Shown: in pieces, positions 51,263 through 60,800 of the stretch
How the letters are laid out: every line of letters begins with the position of its first letter
Position numbering within the stretch: position 1 is the stretch's first letter
DNA from: an uncultured Collinsella sp.
GTDB lineage: Bacteria; Actinomycetota; Coriobacteriia; Coriobacteriales; Coriobacteriaceae
Length of the DNA: 64,000 bases
Direction: 5' to 3'
Assembly: GCA_900541795.1 (NCBI GenBank)
Contig: UQLC01000005.1
Span: 54,139 to 118,138, forward strand
Translations under genes and position numbers: made by a program
The notes under the pieces: generated by a model
Databases searched by the model: none
Seen by the model: the letters and a program-made list of their open reading frames with translations, nothing else
Told to the model about the DNA's origin: nothing

Positions 51263-51961
51263 ATGCGCACCGAGCTCGATGTTCCCTTTTCGCACAAAGA
51301 CCAGGCCAAGGCCCTGGGCGCCAAGTGGGACCGGGTCAAGAAAATCTGGTACGTGCCCGATGGCGTCAACCCCGAGCCCTTTGCCGCGTGGCTGCCCGGC
51401 GTGGATCGTTCCGACCCCAGCGCGCCCTACATCTATCTGGTGCTTGGCAAGCGCGAATGTTGGAAGTGCCACGAGCAGACGACGGTCGCGGCCTTTGGCA
51501 TTCCGTATCGGGTGGCCGAGGACTCGGGCAGCAAGGCCGCGCCCGGCGCTGCGCCCGCCATGGACGACGCGGGCCACATCGCGATCGACACCGCCCGCGC
51601 CAACGCCATAGCCATCGTTCCCGCGCTGGGCTGCGTGCCGGCCGAGATCCGCGACTACCTGCGCGAGCGCTGCGGCTACAAGCCCGTAACGTCGCGCACC
51701 ACCAAAACCGTATCGCTCGCCAGCACCTGCACCGCCTGTGGCGCGCTGCAAGGCAGCCATTACCTGTTCGAGGAGCCCATGTCGCCGTTTGCGCTCACGG
51801 CTATCAACAAGCTGCCCGCGCTGGAGTTCGTGCGCGTGGAAGTCGCCGGCGTCTTTGGCATCCACGCCAGACAGGGCAACTTTGACCAGGCACTTTTTAC
51901 CTGGGCACGCGACCACCACACCCAGTTCCACAAGCCCCTGTGCGAGGGGATCTACCTGTAA
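51263..51961 (+). CDS. DUF5710 protein with two Cys-pair knuckles
   Basis: 232 residues from ATG 51263 (AAAGGAGCCGCC before it). Residues 1-35, MRTELDVPFSHKDQAKALGA and KWDRVKKIWYVPDG, are the DUF5710 fold common in plasmid primases and relaxase-associated proteins. CWKC and CTAC pairs about 85 residues apart suggest a zinc-binding unit. No relaxase or primase gene is adjacent, so this may be a stand-alone nucleic-acid-binding protein. Located between the element remnant and the restriction enzyme gene. Confidence 0.7.
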   Translation: MRTELDVPFSHKDQAKALGAKWDRVKKIWYVPDGVNPEPFAAWLPGVDRSDPSAPYIYLVLGKRECWKCHEQTTVAAFGIPYRVAEDSGSKAAPGAAPAMDDAGHIAIDTARANAIAIVPALGCVPAEIRDYLRERCGYKPVTSRTTKTVSLASTCTACGALQGSHYLFEEPMSPFALTAINKLPALEFVRVEVAGVFGIHARQGNFDQALFTWARDHHTQFHKPLCEGIYL

Positions 51962-52116
51962 GATATCTTATGTACCGGCGAGCGCTCCTGGCGGCAAGGT
52001 ATCGCCCAAAGGCAGAAGCACCCGACAGACAATTAGGTGTCCGCATCGTCATACACGACATCGATACCACAGCCGGGACAGCGTCCGGGGCGCACCAGCA
52101 TGTGAAGACGGTCTTG

Positions 52117-53622
52117 TTACAGTCCCAAAATATGCTCCAAATAGCCCTTGTTAAACCAGAACGATTGCCTGGTCATCCAACGTCCGTCGGGCAGCTCGTA
52201 GGCGTTCCTCGCAATATCGCCGATTTCGGTTCCGTCGGCGAATCTGTACGCAGCTTTTGAGGTATGCGGGCGGACGTGAACGATCGGGTTGTCTGCCATA
52301 CCGGGCAGGTTGTTGGTCACTTTGAGCTTTCCGCTTGCATCCCGATACGGATTGAGCTCAACGCCCTCGCGAATGACCTTTCGTGTCTCATCCCAACAAG
52401 CCTTTGCGGGGCCTTCGATTTCGTTTGCCGGCATTGCCCAGAATAGGCAGCGGTCAAGGCGCCACTCCCCCTCGTGGTCCTCACGGAACACGACAAAGAA
52501 GAAACGACTGGTCTCAAGGCGCGCACGGAAGGAAGACGTTTCCCAATCCTCATTGATTAGCTGCTTAAACTCAAACGGAGGGAAGGACATTGCTTGCTCG
52601 ATGTGCCCCCTCTTATTAACGCGACAAGCGCGGACGTTAATCCCAGCCTTAACGAACTCCTCGGCAGCACTGTTTTTGATTCCGAGCATGCGATAGACAA
52701 GCGTTGTCCACTGCGCCTTATTGCCCGTGTACTCCAGTCCATACTGTTCGGCAATTTGACGATCGGTCTCACCGTAATGGCGCTCGATAAGTCCAGTTAC
52801 GTAACTTTCGAAATCGATAGACTTGCCATCGTCCTGAACAATGCTCTCCCCGACTCGCGGAGCACCGAGGACATAAGTATGGAGCACATAGTCCATATAC
52901 GAGCGCTTGAGGGAAAAGGCGCGACGCTTTGCGCGATGGCGCTCAATCTCGCCCGTATCGGTATTGAAGTATTCATAATACTGGTCCGCCCACATTGTGG
53001 CCTCAGTTGCGCCCTTCGTGCAAGCACCCAGATAAGTCGTCATGCCTTCTGAAAGCTCGTCCGCACGGCCATCCTGAATATAGGAAATGATCTTCTCGTA
53101 GTCGGCGCGAATGATTTTCATGTCCTCTTCGGGCAGACGAACCATGACCGCACGCTCAATGCGTTGGTCGTATTTATCGATGGAACGATCTCGGCCGTAG
53201 TAAATCAACAGGATATTGCTGAGCTTGGTCTTGAGGTGAGAACTGTCGTAGTCGAGCGAAACAGGTCGGTCATAAGGAATCATGGTCAGGACTAGGCGCT
53301 CGCCAGCAGACTTCCGGCCGTTCTTGAGCACATCAAAACACGTTGCCTTGAGCTCAACGCCCGCCTCGGGAAAGTCGGGGCGATCGTCACTATTGGCCTT
53401 GTAGCCAAAGTAACGTTCTTCGATAAGAGTGCCCATACCGCCTTTGTACTTCTTGGAGCCAAAGTCCTTGGGCGCACTCTCCCCCTCCGGAGCAATACCG
53501 AGCTCGAGAATATCGCGGAACGTCATGCCATCGAGATTGGCAGCATAGCGCTCAATACTTGAGGGGTCAGAAAAATCAGTATCGTCAAGCATGCGCTTGA
53601 AATCGAGGCGCTTCTTAGACAC
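52117..53622 (-). CDS. Sau3AI/MutH-family restriction endonuclease
   Basis: 501 residues, the usual Sau3AI length. The catalytic site matches MutH spacing exactly: E69 (GTLIEERYFG), D83 (RPDFPEAG), E90 and K92 (VELKATCF), i.e. E-X13-D-X6-E-X-K. The long C-terminal part is the second MutH-like, catalytically inactive fold that binds a second site. By family it should cleave unmethylated GATC. Divergent from the cognate methyltransferase across a 140-bp promoter region. Confidence 0.93.
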   Translation of the reverse strand: MSKKRLDFKRMLDDTDFSDPSSIERYAANLDGMTFRDILELGIAPEGESAPKDFGSKKYKGGMGTLIEERYFGYKANSDDRPDFPEAGVELKATCFDVLKNGRKSAGERLVLTMIPYDRPVSLDYDSSHLKTKLSNILLIYYGRDRSIDKYDQRIERAVMVRLPEEDMKIIRADYEKIISYIQDGRADELSEGMTTYLGACTKGATEATMWADQYYEYFNTDTGEIERHRAKRRAFSLKRSYMDYVLHTYVLGAPRVGESIVQDDGKSIDFESYVTGLIERHYGETDRQIAEQYGLEYTGNKAQWTTLVYRMLGIKNSAAEEFVKAGINVRACRVNKRGHIEQAMSFPPFEFKQLINEDWETSSFRARLETSRFFFVVFREDHEGEWRLDRCLFWAMPANEIEGPAKACWDETRKVIREGVELNPYRDASGKLKVTNNLPGMADNPIVHVRPHTSKAAYRFADGTEIGDIARNAYELPDGRWMTRQSFWFNKGYLEHILGL

Positions 53623-53686
53623 GGGATACCTCCGAAACTCGCAACTAACCTCATGGTAGTTCAGAGCAACTACTAACGCCCAGAAA

Positions 53687-53712
53687 ATTGAGGTCTTGAT
53701 TGTCCCCTCAAT
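53687..53712. promoter_or_regulatory. Inverted repeat in the divergent R-M promoter region
   Basis: ATTGAGG (53687-53693) and its exact complement CCTCAAT (53706-53712), with a 12-bp spacer, overlap a possible TTGATT -35 box for the methyltransferase. Placement 51 bp before the methyltransferase and 65 bp before the nuclease would suit control of both genes. Confidence 0.45.
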
Positions 53713-53762
53713 CGGTTATTGTTGTGACCACCATAACCGGACACAGCAGCGATTGGAGAAAC

Positions 53763-55025
53763 GTGTCTGAGATTAATATTGCCGAGCTTTTTGCGGGCGT
53801 CGGTGGATTTCGTTTGGGTCTCGAAGGCTATGCCGACCCTCGCCATCCCGAGTTTTATATGAAGCCCGCCGGCCCCTTCCGCACCATTTGGGCCAATCAG
53901 TGGGAGCCACCCGGAACCAAGGCGCGTCAGTTCGCGGCCCGTTGCTACATGGATCGCTTCGGCAATGATTCCGTCGTCAACAAAGACATCAATAAGGTCC
54001 TGGAGCAGGCCGAGGCGAAAGAAATCGAAATCCCCGATGTCCAAATGGTTGTTGGCGGTTTCCCCTGCCAAGACTACTCTGTCGCGCGTCCGCTCAATCA
54101 GGCACACGGCATCGAGGGCAAGAAGGGCGTCCTTTGGTGGGACATCTATCACTTCCTCGAAATGAAGAAGCCCAAGTTCGGTCTCTTTGAGAACGTCGAC
54201 CGCCTGCTCAAGTCGCCCGCGTCTCAACGCGGTCGCGACTTCGCCATCATCCTAAGCTGTCTTGCCGACCTCGACTACACGGTCGAATGGCGCGTGGTCA
54301 ACTCTGCCGAATACGGTTTCCCCCAGCGTCGCAAGCGTGTTTATATCTTCTGCGAAAAGGACGCTGGCAAGGTTGATCTCGTTAATCGCATGCACAACGG
54401 CGTCATGGCTAAAGCCTTCCCCGCCATCTATCCCGACGAGATGTCCGAGCTCGACGTTTTGCCCGACCCCTACGAGAACTCAACTCGTTTTGGCGTCGGC
54501 CAAAAGACCTCTCAATTCAAGAATGCTGGCGTCATGCAGGGCTGTCATGTTCTGACCTGCGACTTTGCCGAGGACTATCACGGTGAGCGCCACGTGCTTG
54601 GCGACGTGCTTGTCGACGAGGCTGATGTCCCGGAGCAGTTCTACATCTCCGACGAAAAGCTTCCCGACTGGCGCTACCTTAAGGGCAGCAAGCGTGAAGA
54701 GCGCACTAACAAAAAGACAGGCTTTACGTACACGTATTCCGAGGGAGCCATGAGCTTCCCGGATGCCACCGACAAGCCGAGCCGCACCATCCTCACAGGA
54801 GAAGGCGGCACGGGAGCGAGCCGCTTCAAGCACGTCATCGAATGTCCCGATGGCCGTTTCCGCCGTCTTGTTCCCGACGAGCTCGATCAGCTTCAGGGAT
54901 TCCCGAAAGGTTGGACCGATACGGGCATGACCGACGGCCATCGGGCCTTCTGCATGGGCAACGCACTCGTCACCGGCGTGCCCCATCGCATTGGCGAAGC
55001 TATGGTCGAAGTGTACGGCCTCTAA
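53763..55025 (+). CDS. Sau3AI-type DNA cytosine-5 methyltransferase
   Basis: 420 residues from GTG 53763 (GGAGAAAC before it); the frame is open upstream but lacks a ribosome site. Motif I IAELFAGVGGFRLGLE, catalytic motif IV GGFPCQDYSVARP (Cys102), motif VI FENVDRLLKSP, motif VIII GFPQRRKRVYIF, motif X CMGNALVTGVPHRIGE. EGKKGVLWWDI and ENVDRLLKSPASQRGRDFA are shared with M.Sau3AI, predicting C5 methylation of GATC. Protects the host from the divergent nuclease. Confidence 0.93.
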   Translation: MSEINIAELFAGVGGFRLGLEGYADPRHPEFYMKPAGPFRTIWANQWEPPGTKARQFAARCYMDRFGNDSVVNKDINKVLEQAEAKEIEIPDVQMVVGGFPCQDYSVARPLNQAHGIEGKKGVLWWDIYHFLEMKKPKFGLFENVDRLLKSPASQRGRDFAIILSCLADLDYTVEWRVVNSAEYGFPQRRKRVYIFCEKDAGKVDLVNRMHNGVMAKAFPAIYPDEMSELDVLPDPYENSTRFGVGQKTSQFKNAGVMQGCHVLTCDFAEDYHGERHVLGDVLVDEADVPEQFYISDEKLPDWRYLKGSKREERTNKKTGFTYTYSEGAMSFPDATDKPSRTILTGEGGTGASRFKHVIECPDGRFRRLVPDELDQLQGFPKGWTDTGMTDGHRAFCMGNALVTGVPHRIGEAMVEVYGL

Positions 55026-55150
55026 GGCAAGCAATCCGGAGCCGGCAGTTCACGCTGTCGACTCCGTTTTTCCACCCCACTCACCTGTATACTGATGTAG
55101 CACGTGTTTCATCCGGGCTTGTTGGACCGGATTGTTCATGGGAGGGTCTT

Positions 55151-55642
55151 ATGGCTGCTTCGAATCCGCCTAAGGGGAGCGTTTCTTCTTCGTCCATCAA
55201 GCCGGTTACGCGCAAGGCCGTGCGTTGCCAGCGCGAGGTCGCTTGGCTTGTCACGCAGGCGGCGGGCAGGCTCGTGGCGACCACTCAGGACGTCAACGCG
55301 CCTACGCCGAGCTTTGTGCTGGCAGCGGCGCTGGATTTTGTGCGTCAATTGGAGCTTGCCGCACAGGATGCCAGCGGCCACCTCGACTACCAGAATGTTA
55401 TGACGCCCGACCTGCAAACGTTCTGCCGCATGGCCAAGTTGCCCGCCGCACCCAATGCGCTTTCGGGCGCAGGCTACATGTTTACGCTTTCGGGCGCGGA
55501 CCTTATCCGCGACATCTATACATACTGCAGCGAGCTCGCCGAGCGCCACGTCTTTGACGCGGCAGAAGTCAAACCGGGATATGTCATCAAGCTGGTTCTT
55601 AGGCTGTTCTTGATGGACGGGTTCGGGGCCATGCCGGCGTAA
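55151..55642 (+). CDS. Hypothetical protein (163 aa) next to the R-M system
   Basis: 163 residues from ATG 55151 (GGAGGGTCTT before it), starting MAASNPPKGSVSSSSIKPVT. A basic Ser-rich N-terminal tail of about 30 residues precedes a helical domain (ALDFVRQLELAAQDASGHLD; DLIRDIYTYCSELAERHVFD). I do not recognise a family. It may belong to the R-M island or be an old core gene; nothing in the sequence decides. Slightly GC-richer than the R-M genes. Confidence 0.65.
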   Translation: MAASNPPKGSVSSSSIKPVTRKAVRCQREVAWLVTQAAGRLVATTQDVNAPTPSFVLAAALDFVRQLELAAQDASGHLDYQNVMTPDLQTFCRMAKLPAAPNALSGAGYMFTLSGADLIRDIYTYCSELAERHVFDAAEVKPGYVIKLVLRLFLMDGFGAMPA

Positions 55643-55742
55643 GCCGAGTCTTCAGCATCACCGTCGACTGAGCAACAACCGCTTTACCTTAGTGGGCGCC
55701 AATTGAGGGTCGATTATTGGGTCGCCTCGTCCACTAACGCAT

Positions 55743-57209
55743 TTATTCCACGCGCTCTGACAGTCGATACTTGCGGTTGCGGCTCGTCGTCGGCGCCGTG
55801 GGCTCAAGCTCGCCTTGGGCAATGAGCGCGTTGACGCGCGACCTAACCTGGGAAATTGTAAGCCCCGTGCGTTCTGCCAGCTCACGCGTCCCCAGCTCGC
55901 CGTAGTGTTTGAGTGCCGTCACAATTAAGCCCCCGCCATGATCGACCGGCTCGATCTTTGAACGGTAAAGTACGACCTTGAACCGATCGAACCCCGGGCA
56001 GAACAGGGGCTCGGCCAGACCATGCGCGCGCATGGCATCGATCATCATCGGGATGCCCGAGCCATTGCCCTCAGCCGGCGAACCTGCGCCATCCGGCAGC
56101 GGAACAATCGACATGAGTTTCACGAGCGTCGCGTTACGGCATCGGGAGCTGCCGTCAAACAAGTTCTCGCGAGTCTTTCCCCCGTAAAGGCCGCCAGGAT
56201 TCGTCACCTCGACACGATCGTCAAAGACGTCGACGGCAATCGATTGTCCACAAAACCGATCCCCGTATTCTCGATGGATTACGGCGTTGGCGATTGCCTC
56301 GCGCAGAACCTCCTCGGGAATCTCCAGCGAGTCGACACGCGAGACGCCTTGGACGGTCGAGGTTCGCCGCAAATTCTTGGCGACGGCCGCGACAGCATCC
56401 GAGATCATCTCGCCCAACGTTCCCTCACAGATTGTGCGGTCCATGAACCTCAGCGACCCCGCCGTGCCTTTCCGGGTCCCCGCATAGACAGCCATGTCGA
56501 TAAAGAGCTTGGGATAAAACTGCTGAGGGTAGGTGCCCGCAACTAGGAGTCCAGCCTTGGTGACATTGCCCTGGGAATCAAGGAAATTTAGGCGCTCCAG
56601 CTTCGTTTGTTTGTCCGGCGCGCCGCGCATTGCCCGGGGCGTCAACGAGAAAGCCCGATCTATCGTACGGTCGACCAGCATCTCGTCGAGATCGTCCGCG
56701 CCCGCGCCCGCCACCGCGTCGCGATCGCTCGGAGTCGCTCGACCGTATGACGCCAATGCGAGCACCTCGGTCGACGAAAGCGGGACATCTTTGTCATCGA
56801 TGCGTTTGTAGCTGCCACCTTGAGCGCCCCGCTCTATGACATAGCAAGGCTTGCTCGACGGGTCGAGCTCCTCAATCGTGATGACCAGAACCACGGTGCC
56901 CTGGAGCTCCACGCGCTCAATGGTGTATTTGGGCGGATTGGCCAGCTTTCCGCGACCGCCGGCATCACCCATGCCCGCCACGAATTGGTTGAGCACTTTC
57001 TCGGTCTCAAAGTTTGCAACTGGGACAAAACCCGCGCGCTCGCTCACTCCGAGTACGATGATGCCGCCGGCGGTGTTTGCGAAAGCGCTGACCGTTTCCC
57101 ATACGTCGCGGGAAAGCGTCGTGGCGCTCTCCTTGACCTCGACGTTAAGATCGTCCGAGCCCATGCGCCTTAAAGACTCGAGCAGATTGGTCAGCTCACT
57201 TTCGTTCAT
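55743..57209 (-). CDS. AlbA_2/Schlafen-type (RecG-like) transcriptional regulator
   Basis: 488 residues. N-terminal AlbA_2 domain (LNVEVKESATTLSRDVWETV, SAFANTAGGIIVLGVSE, about residues 18-140), a middle ATPase-C-like domain (LREAIANAVIHREYGDRF, VDVFDDRVEVTNPGGLYGG) and a C-terminal winged helix (YGELGTRELAERTGLTISQV). Such proteins are called RecG-like but have no helicase motor; several are regulators or defence components. Two 69-bp repeats just upstream of its start suggest autoregulation. Confidence 0.85.
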   Translation of the reverse strand: MNESELTNLLESLRRMGSDDLNVEVKESATTLSRDVWETVSAFANTAGGIIVLGVSERAGFVPVANFETEKVLNQFVAGMGDAGGRGKLANPPKYTIERVELQGTVVLVITIEELDPSSKPCYVIERGAQGGSYKRIDDKDVPLSSTEVLALASYGRATPSDRDAVAGAGADDLDEMLVDRTIDRAFSLTPRAMRGAPDKQTKLERLNFLDSQGNVTKAGLLVAGTYPQQFYPKLFIDMAVYAGTRKGTAGSLRFMDRTICEGTLGEMISDAVAAVAKNLRRTSTVQGVSRVDSLEIPEEVLREAIANAVIHREYGDRFCGQSIAVDVFDDRVEVTNPGGLYGGKTRENLFDGSSRCRNATLVKLMSIVPLPDGAGSPAEGNGSGIPMMIDAMRAHGLAEPLFCPGFDRFKVVLYRSKIEPVDHGGGLIVTALKHYGELGTRELAERTGLTISQVRSRVNALIAQGELEPTAPTTSRNRKYRLSERVE

Positions 57210-57271
57210 CCGTATGCCCCTTCGTCTCGACTCTGCGGCGAGTGTCCCAATGGGCTTCTCTCGTCTCTCAG

Positions 57272-57505
57272 TTATCTCTCGTAATTATCTCTCATCTCTC
57301 ACTTATCTCTCGTCTTAGAGATGAGTGAGAGATGAGAGATAGACTGTCTACTATTTGCTTCATTAAAACATGTTTTTGCTGGTAGAACAATTGTTATTTG
57401 AAATATCGCTTCGTTATCTATCTCTTCACGACACCGCTATCTCTCGTAATTATCTCTCGTATTTCTCTTATCTCCCGTCTTAGAGATGAGTGAGAGACGA
57501 GAAAT
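57272..57505. repeat. Two 69-bp direct copies of a TCTCTC-rich hairpin sequence
   Basis: Copy A (57272-57340) and copy B (57437-57505) share TATCTCTCGTAATTATCTCTC and GTCTTAGAGATGAGTGAGAGA and align over their full length. Copy A also folds on itself: a stem of about 24 bp of ATCTCTC units pairs with GAGAGAT units around a CGTCTT loop. They flank an AT-rich segment likely to hold the promoter of the AlbA_2 regulator, whose start codon is 63 bp from copy A. Confidence 0.75.
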
Positions 57506-57545
57506 ACATGAGTGATGAATGGGCGTGGGTTATTGGACGGATGGA

Positions 57546-57667
57546 CAATGAGAGTGGATTTTTGGACGGTTTTTGGGCTTTTGGCGGCCGATTCCGTCCG
57601 AAAATCCACGCTCATTGGGCAGGCGTCCAAATATCCACGCTCGTGTGTCCGGATTTCCACCCTCGTG
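57546..57667. repeat. Four iteron-like copies of a GTCC-AAATCCACNCTC motif
   Basis: An inverted copy (57546-57569), then direct copies at 57594-57617, 57625-57645 and 57647-57667. The first two form a near-perfect 24-bp inverted repeat with a 24-nt gap. The last two are tandem with a 22-bp period. Located between the AlbA_2 repeats and the M16 peptidase gene; no gene in this stretch. Confidence 0.65.
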
Positions 57668-57801
57668 CGGCGAACAGCTAGAACGTATCGACCTCCCGAC
57701 GGCATTACCCCCAGTTCGCCGCAGGCCGGGCGCTCTATATGGGTATACTCTCGGGGATTCGAATCGATTCGCCCCCGCTGGGGCGTCAAAGGAGACTGCG
57801 T

Positions 57802-60800
57802 ATGTCCACCACCTCAACCGATCCGCGCGCTGCGGCCGCCGCGCTGCTGGTACCCGGCACCACCTGCCATGGATTTGCCGTCGAGCGCTGCGAGGCCGTG
57901 CCCGAGCTCGACTCGGATGCCTACGTGCTGCGCCACACCGCCTCGGGCGCGCGTCTGCTGTACCTGGCGTGCGACGACGAGAACAAGGCCTTCGCCATTG
58001 GCTTTAAGACGCCGCCGGCCGATTCCACCGGCGTGTTCCATATTCTTGAGCACTCGGTGCTGTGCGGATCGGCCAAGTTTCCCGTCAAGGAGCCGTTCGT
58101 CGATCTGATCAAGAGCTCCATGCAGACGTTCCTCAACGCCATGACCTACCCCGATAAGACCATCTACCCCGTTGCCACCACCAACGAGCAGGATCTGTAC
58201 AACCTGATGGACGTGTACCTGGACGCGGTGTTCAACCCGGCCATCTACACCAAGCCGACCATTTTTGAGCAGGAGGGCTGGCACTACGAGCTGGACCTGC
58301 CGGAGGGCGCCGAGGGCGAGGGCGACGGCGGCTCCGCGAGCCTGCGCGAGGGCACGCTGCGCTATAACGGCGTGGTGTTCAACGAGATGAAAGGCGCGCT
58401 GTCCGACCCCATGAGCGTGCTGGACGACGCCGTCAACGCGGCACTCTATCCCGACACCGCTTATGCGCACGAGAGCGGTGGCGACCCGCGCGCGATTCCC
58501 GCGCTCACCTACGAGCAGTTCCTGGACACGCACGCGCGTCATTACAATCCTTCCAACTCCTACATCACGCTCTACGGCGACCTTAACGTGGACCGCGCGT
58601 TGGCGTTTTTGGACGAGCGCTATCTGTCGCAGTCGAGCGCCGCAAGCCGCCGCATGGACGCCGCCGTTGCCGCCGGCGAGGATCCGTCCACGCTGGCGCC
58701 CAACCCGCTGGACGCGCAGGCACCCGTGACCTGCGAGTACCAGCGCGTCGAGATGGCCACCACGCCCGAGAACGCCCTGGTGGGCCTGGGCCTGGTGCTG
58801 GGCAGCGCACTCGATCGCAAGCGCACGATTGCGGCGGACATCCTGTTCGAGGCACTGCTGGGTTCTAACGAGGCACCGGTTAAGAAGGCTATTCTTGCCG
58901 CCGGCCTAGGCGGCAACGTGGTGAGCTACACCGCGGCCGAGTGCCTGCAGCCCTATGAGCTCATCATGCTGCAAAATGCTCAACCCGGCGTGGCGCGCGA
59001 GCTGCGCCGCGTGTTCCAGGACGCCTGCCGCGACCTGTGTGAGCGCGGCGTTCCGCGCGAGCGCCTGGAGGCCATCATCAGCAGTAACGCGTACGACCTG
59101 CGCCAGCGCGACTACGGTATCGCCGACGGCGTGGCCATTGCGTGCGACGCGCTGAGCACCTGGCTCTACGATGACGATGCCGCAACGCTGGCGCTCAAGT
59201 ACGGCCCGGTGTACGAGGAGCTGCGCGGCGAGCTGGACGGCAGCTATTTTGAGGATCTGCTGCGCGAGCTGCTGCTGGAGAACGACCACATGGCGCTCGT
59301 CGAGCTGGCGCCGGTGGACGCCGCCGAGGGCGCGGAGAGCGCCGAGGCTGCGGAGCTTGCCGCCAAGCGCGACGCCATGACCGACGCCGAGCTGGCCAAT
59401 GTGGTTGAGCGCACGGCCGCGTTGCGTGCCGCGCAGGAGGCCGAGGACACGCCCGAGGCCAAGGCCACGCTGCCGCGCCTGCGCGTATCCGACATTGGCG
59501 AGGCGCGCCCCGAGCCGCCGTTGGTCGTGGACACGACCGCGCCCATCCCCTGCCTGCGCCACGGCATTCCTACCAACCGCCTGGCCTACGCCATGCAATA
59601 TTTCGACCTGAGCCGCGTCGCATTTGAGGACCTGCCCTATGTGACGTTGCTCTGCCGCCTGCTTAAGCAGCTGCCCACGCGCGAGCACTCGGCCGAGGAA
59701 CTCGACAACTTGCTCGCCGGCAAGCTGGGCTTTTTGAGCTTTACGACCGAGGTCATGACGCAGCCCGACGTGGACGGCGTGCGCCCCTACCTGCTGGTGA
59801 GCGCCGGCGCCCTGTCCGAGAAGATCGATGCGCTGGCGAGCCTGCCGCGCGAGGTGTGGTCGAGCACGCTTTTGCTTGATGCCGACGCGGACCGCGTGCG
59901 CGACGTACTCACGCAGATTCGAATTGGGCTTGAACAGGGCTTTATCAATAACGGCCACTCGGCGGCGTTGGGCCGCGCGATGAGCTACAGCTCGCCTTCG
60001 GCCGTGGTGCGCGAGCAGCTCTCGGGCGTGGACTTCTACCTGTTCCTGCGCGATCTGCTCGAGCACTTTGACGAGCGCCTGGACGGCCTGCGCGCCAGGC
60101 TTGCCGAGCTGGCGGGCCGCATCTTTGTGGCCGATGGCTGCATGGCAAGCTTTACCGGCAGCGATGAGGACTTCGATGCGTACTGGGCCGCCGCGGGCGA
60201 CCTCGGGCTCGGCGCGGGCGATGGCGCTGGCCGCGGCACGCTCGTGGTGCCGGCACCATGCGACCGCCACGAGGCCTTTGTAATCCCCAGCGATATCTGC
60301 TTTGCGGCCCGTGCATGCGACCCGCGCCATCTGGGCATTGACGTGACGGGTGCTTGGGCCGTGGCGGCAAACGCGCTCTCTTACGATTACCTGTGGAACG
60401 AGATCCGCGTAAAGGGCGGCGCGTACGGCTGCGGATTCCGCGCGGCCGGCGAGCGCCAGACGGCATTCTACACCTACCGTGACCCCGCGATCGACCCCTC
60501 GCTTGAGCGCTTGGAGCGCGCAGGCGCATGGCTCGGCAGCTTTGAGCCCGACGAGGCCGCCTTCGAGGGCTTTATCGTGAGCTGTGTGAGCGGCATGGAC
60601 GCGCCGGTAAAACCGTATGCACTCACCAAACGCCGCAACACGACCTACCTGGCTGGCCTCGACCCGCACGCCCGCGAGGAGCGCCGCGCTCAGATGCTCG
60701 CCGCCACGCCCGCTGAGCTTCGCTCGCTCGGCGCCGACGTGACGCGCATCGCGGCCGAGTCGCCGACCTGCGTCTTCGGCGGCCGCGAAGTCATCGCCAA

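Noticed and set aside
57272..57667. Possible CRISPR array
   Set aside because: Repeats are few, differ in length and orientation, overlap hairpins and lack unique spacers of constant size; no cas genes nearby.
58906..60669. A 587-residue open frame on the minus strand
   Set aside because: Antisense of the M16C protease gene; no recognisable domain.
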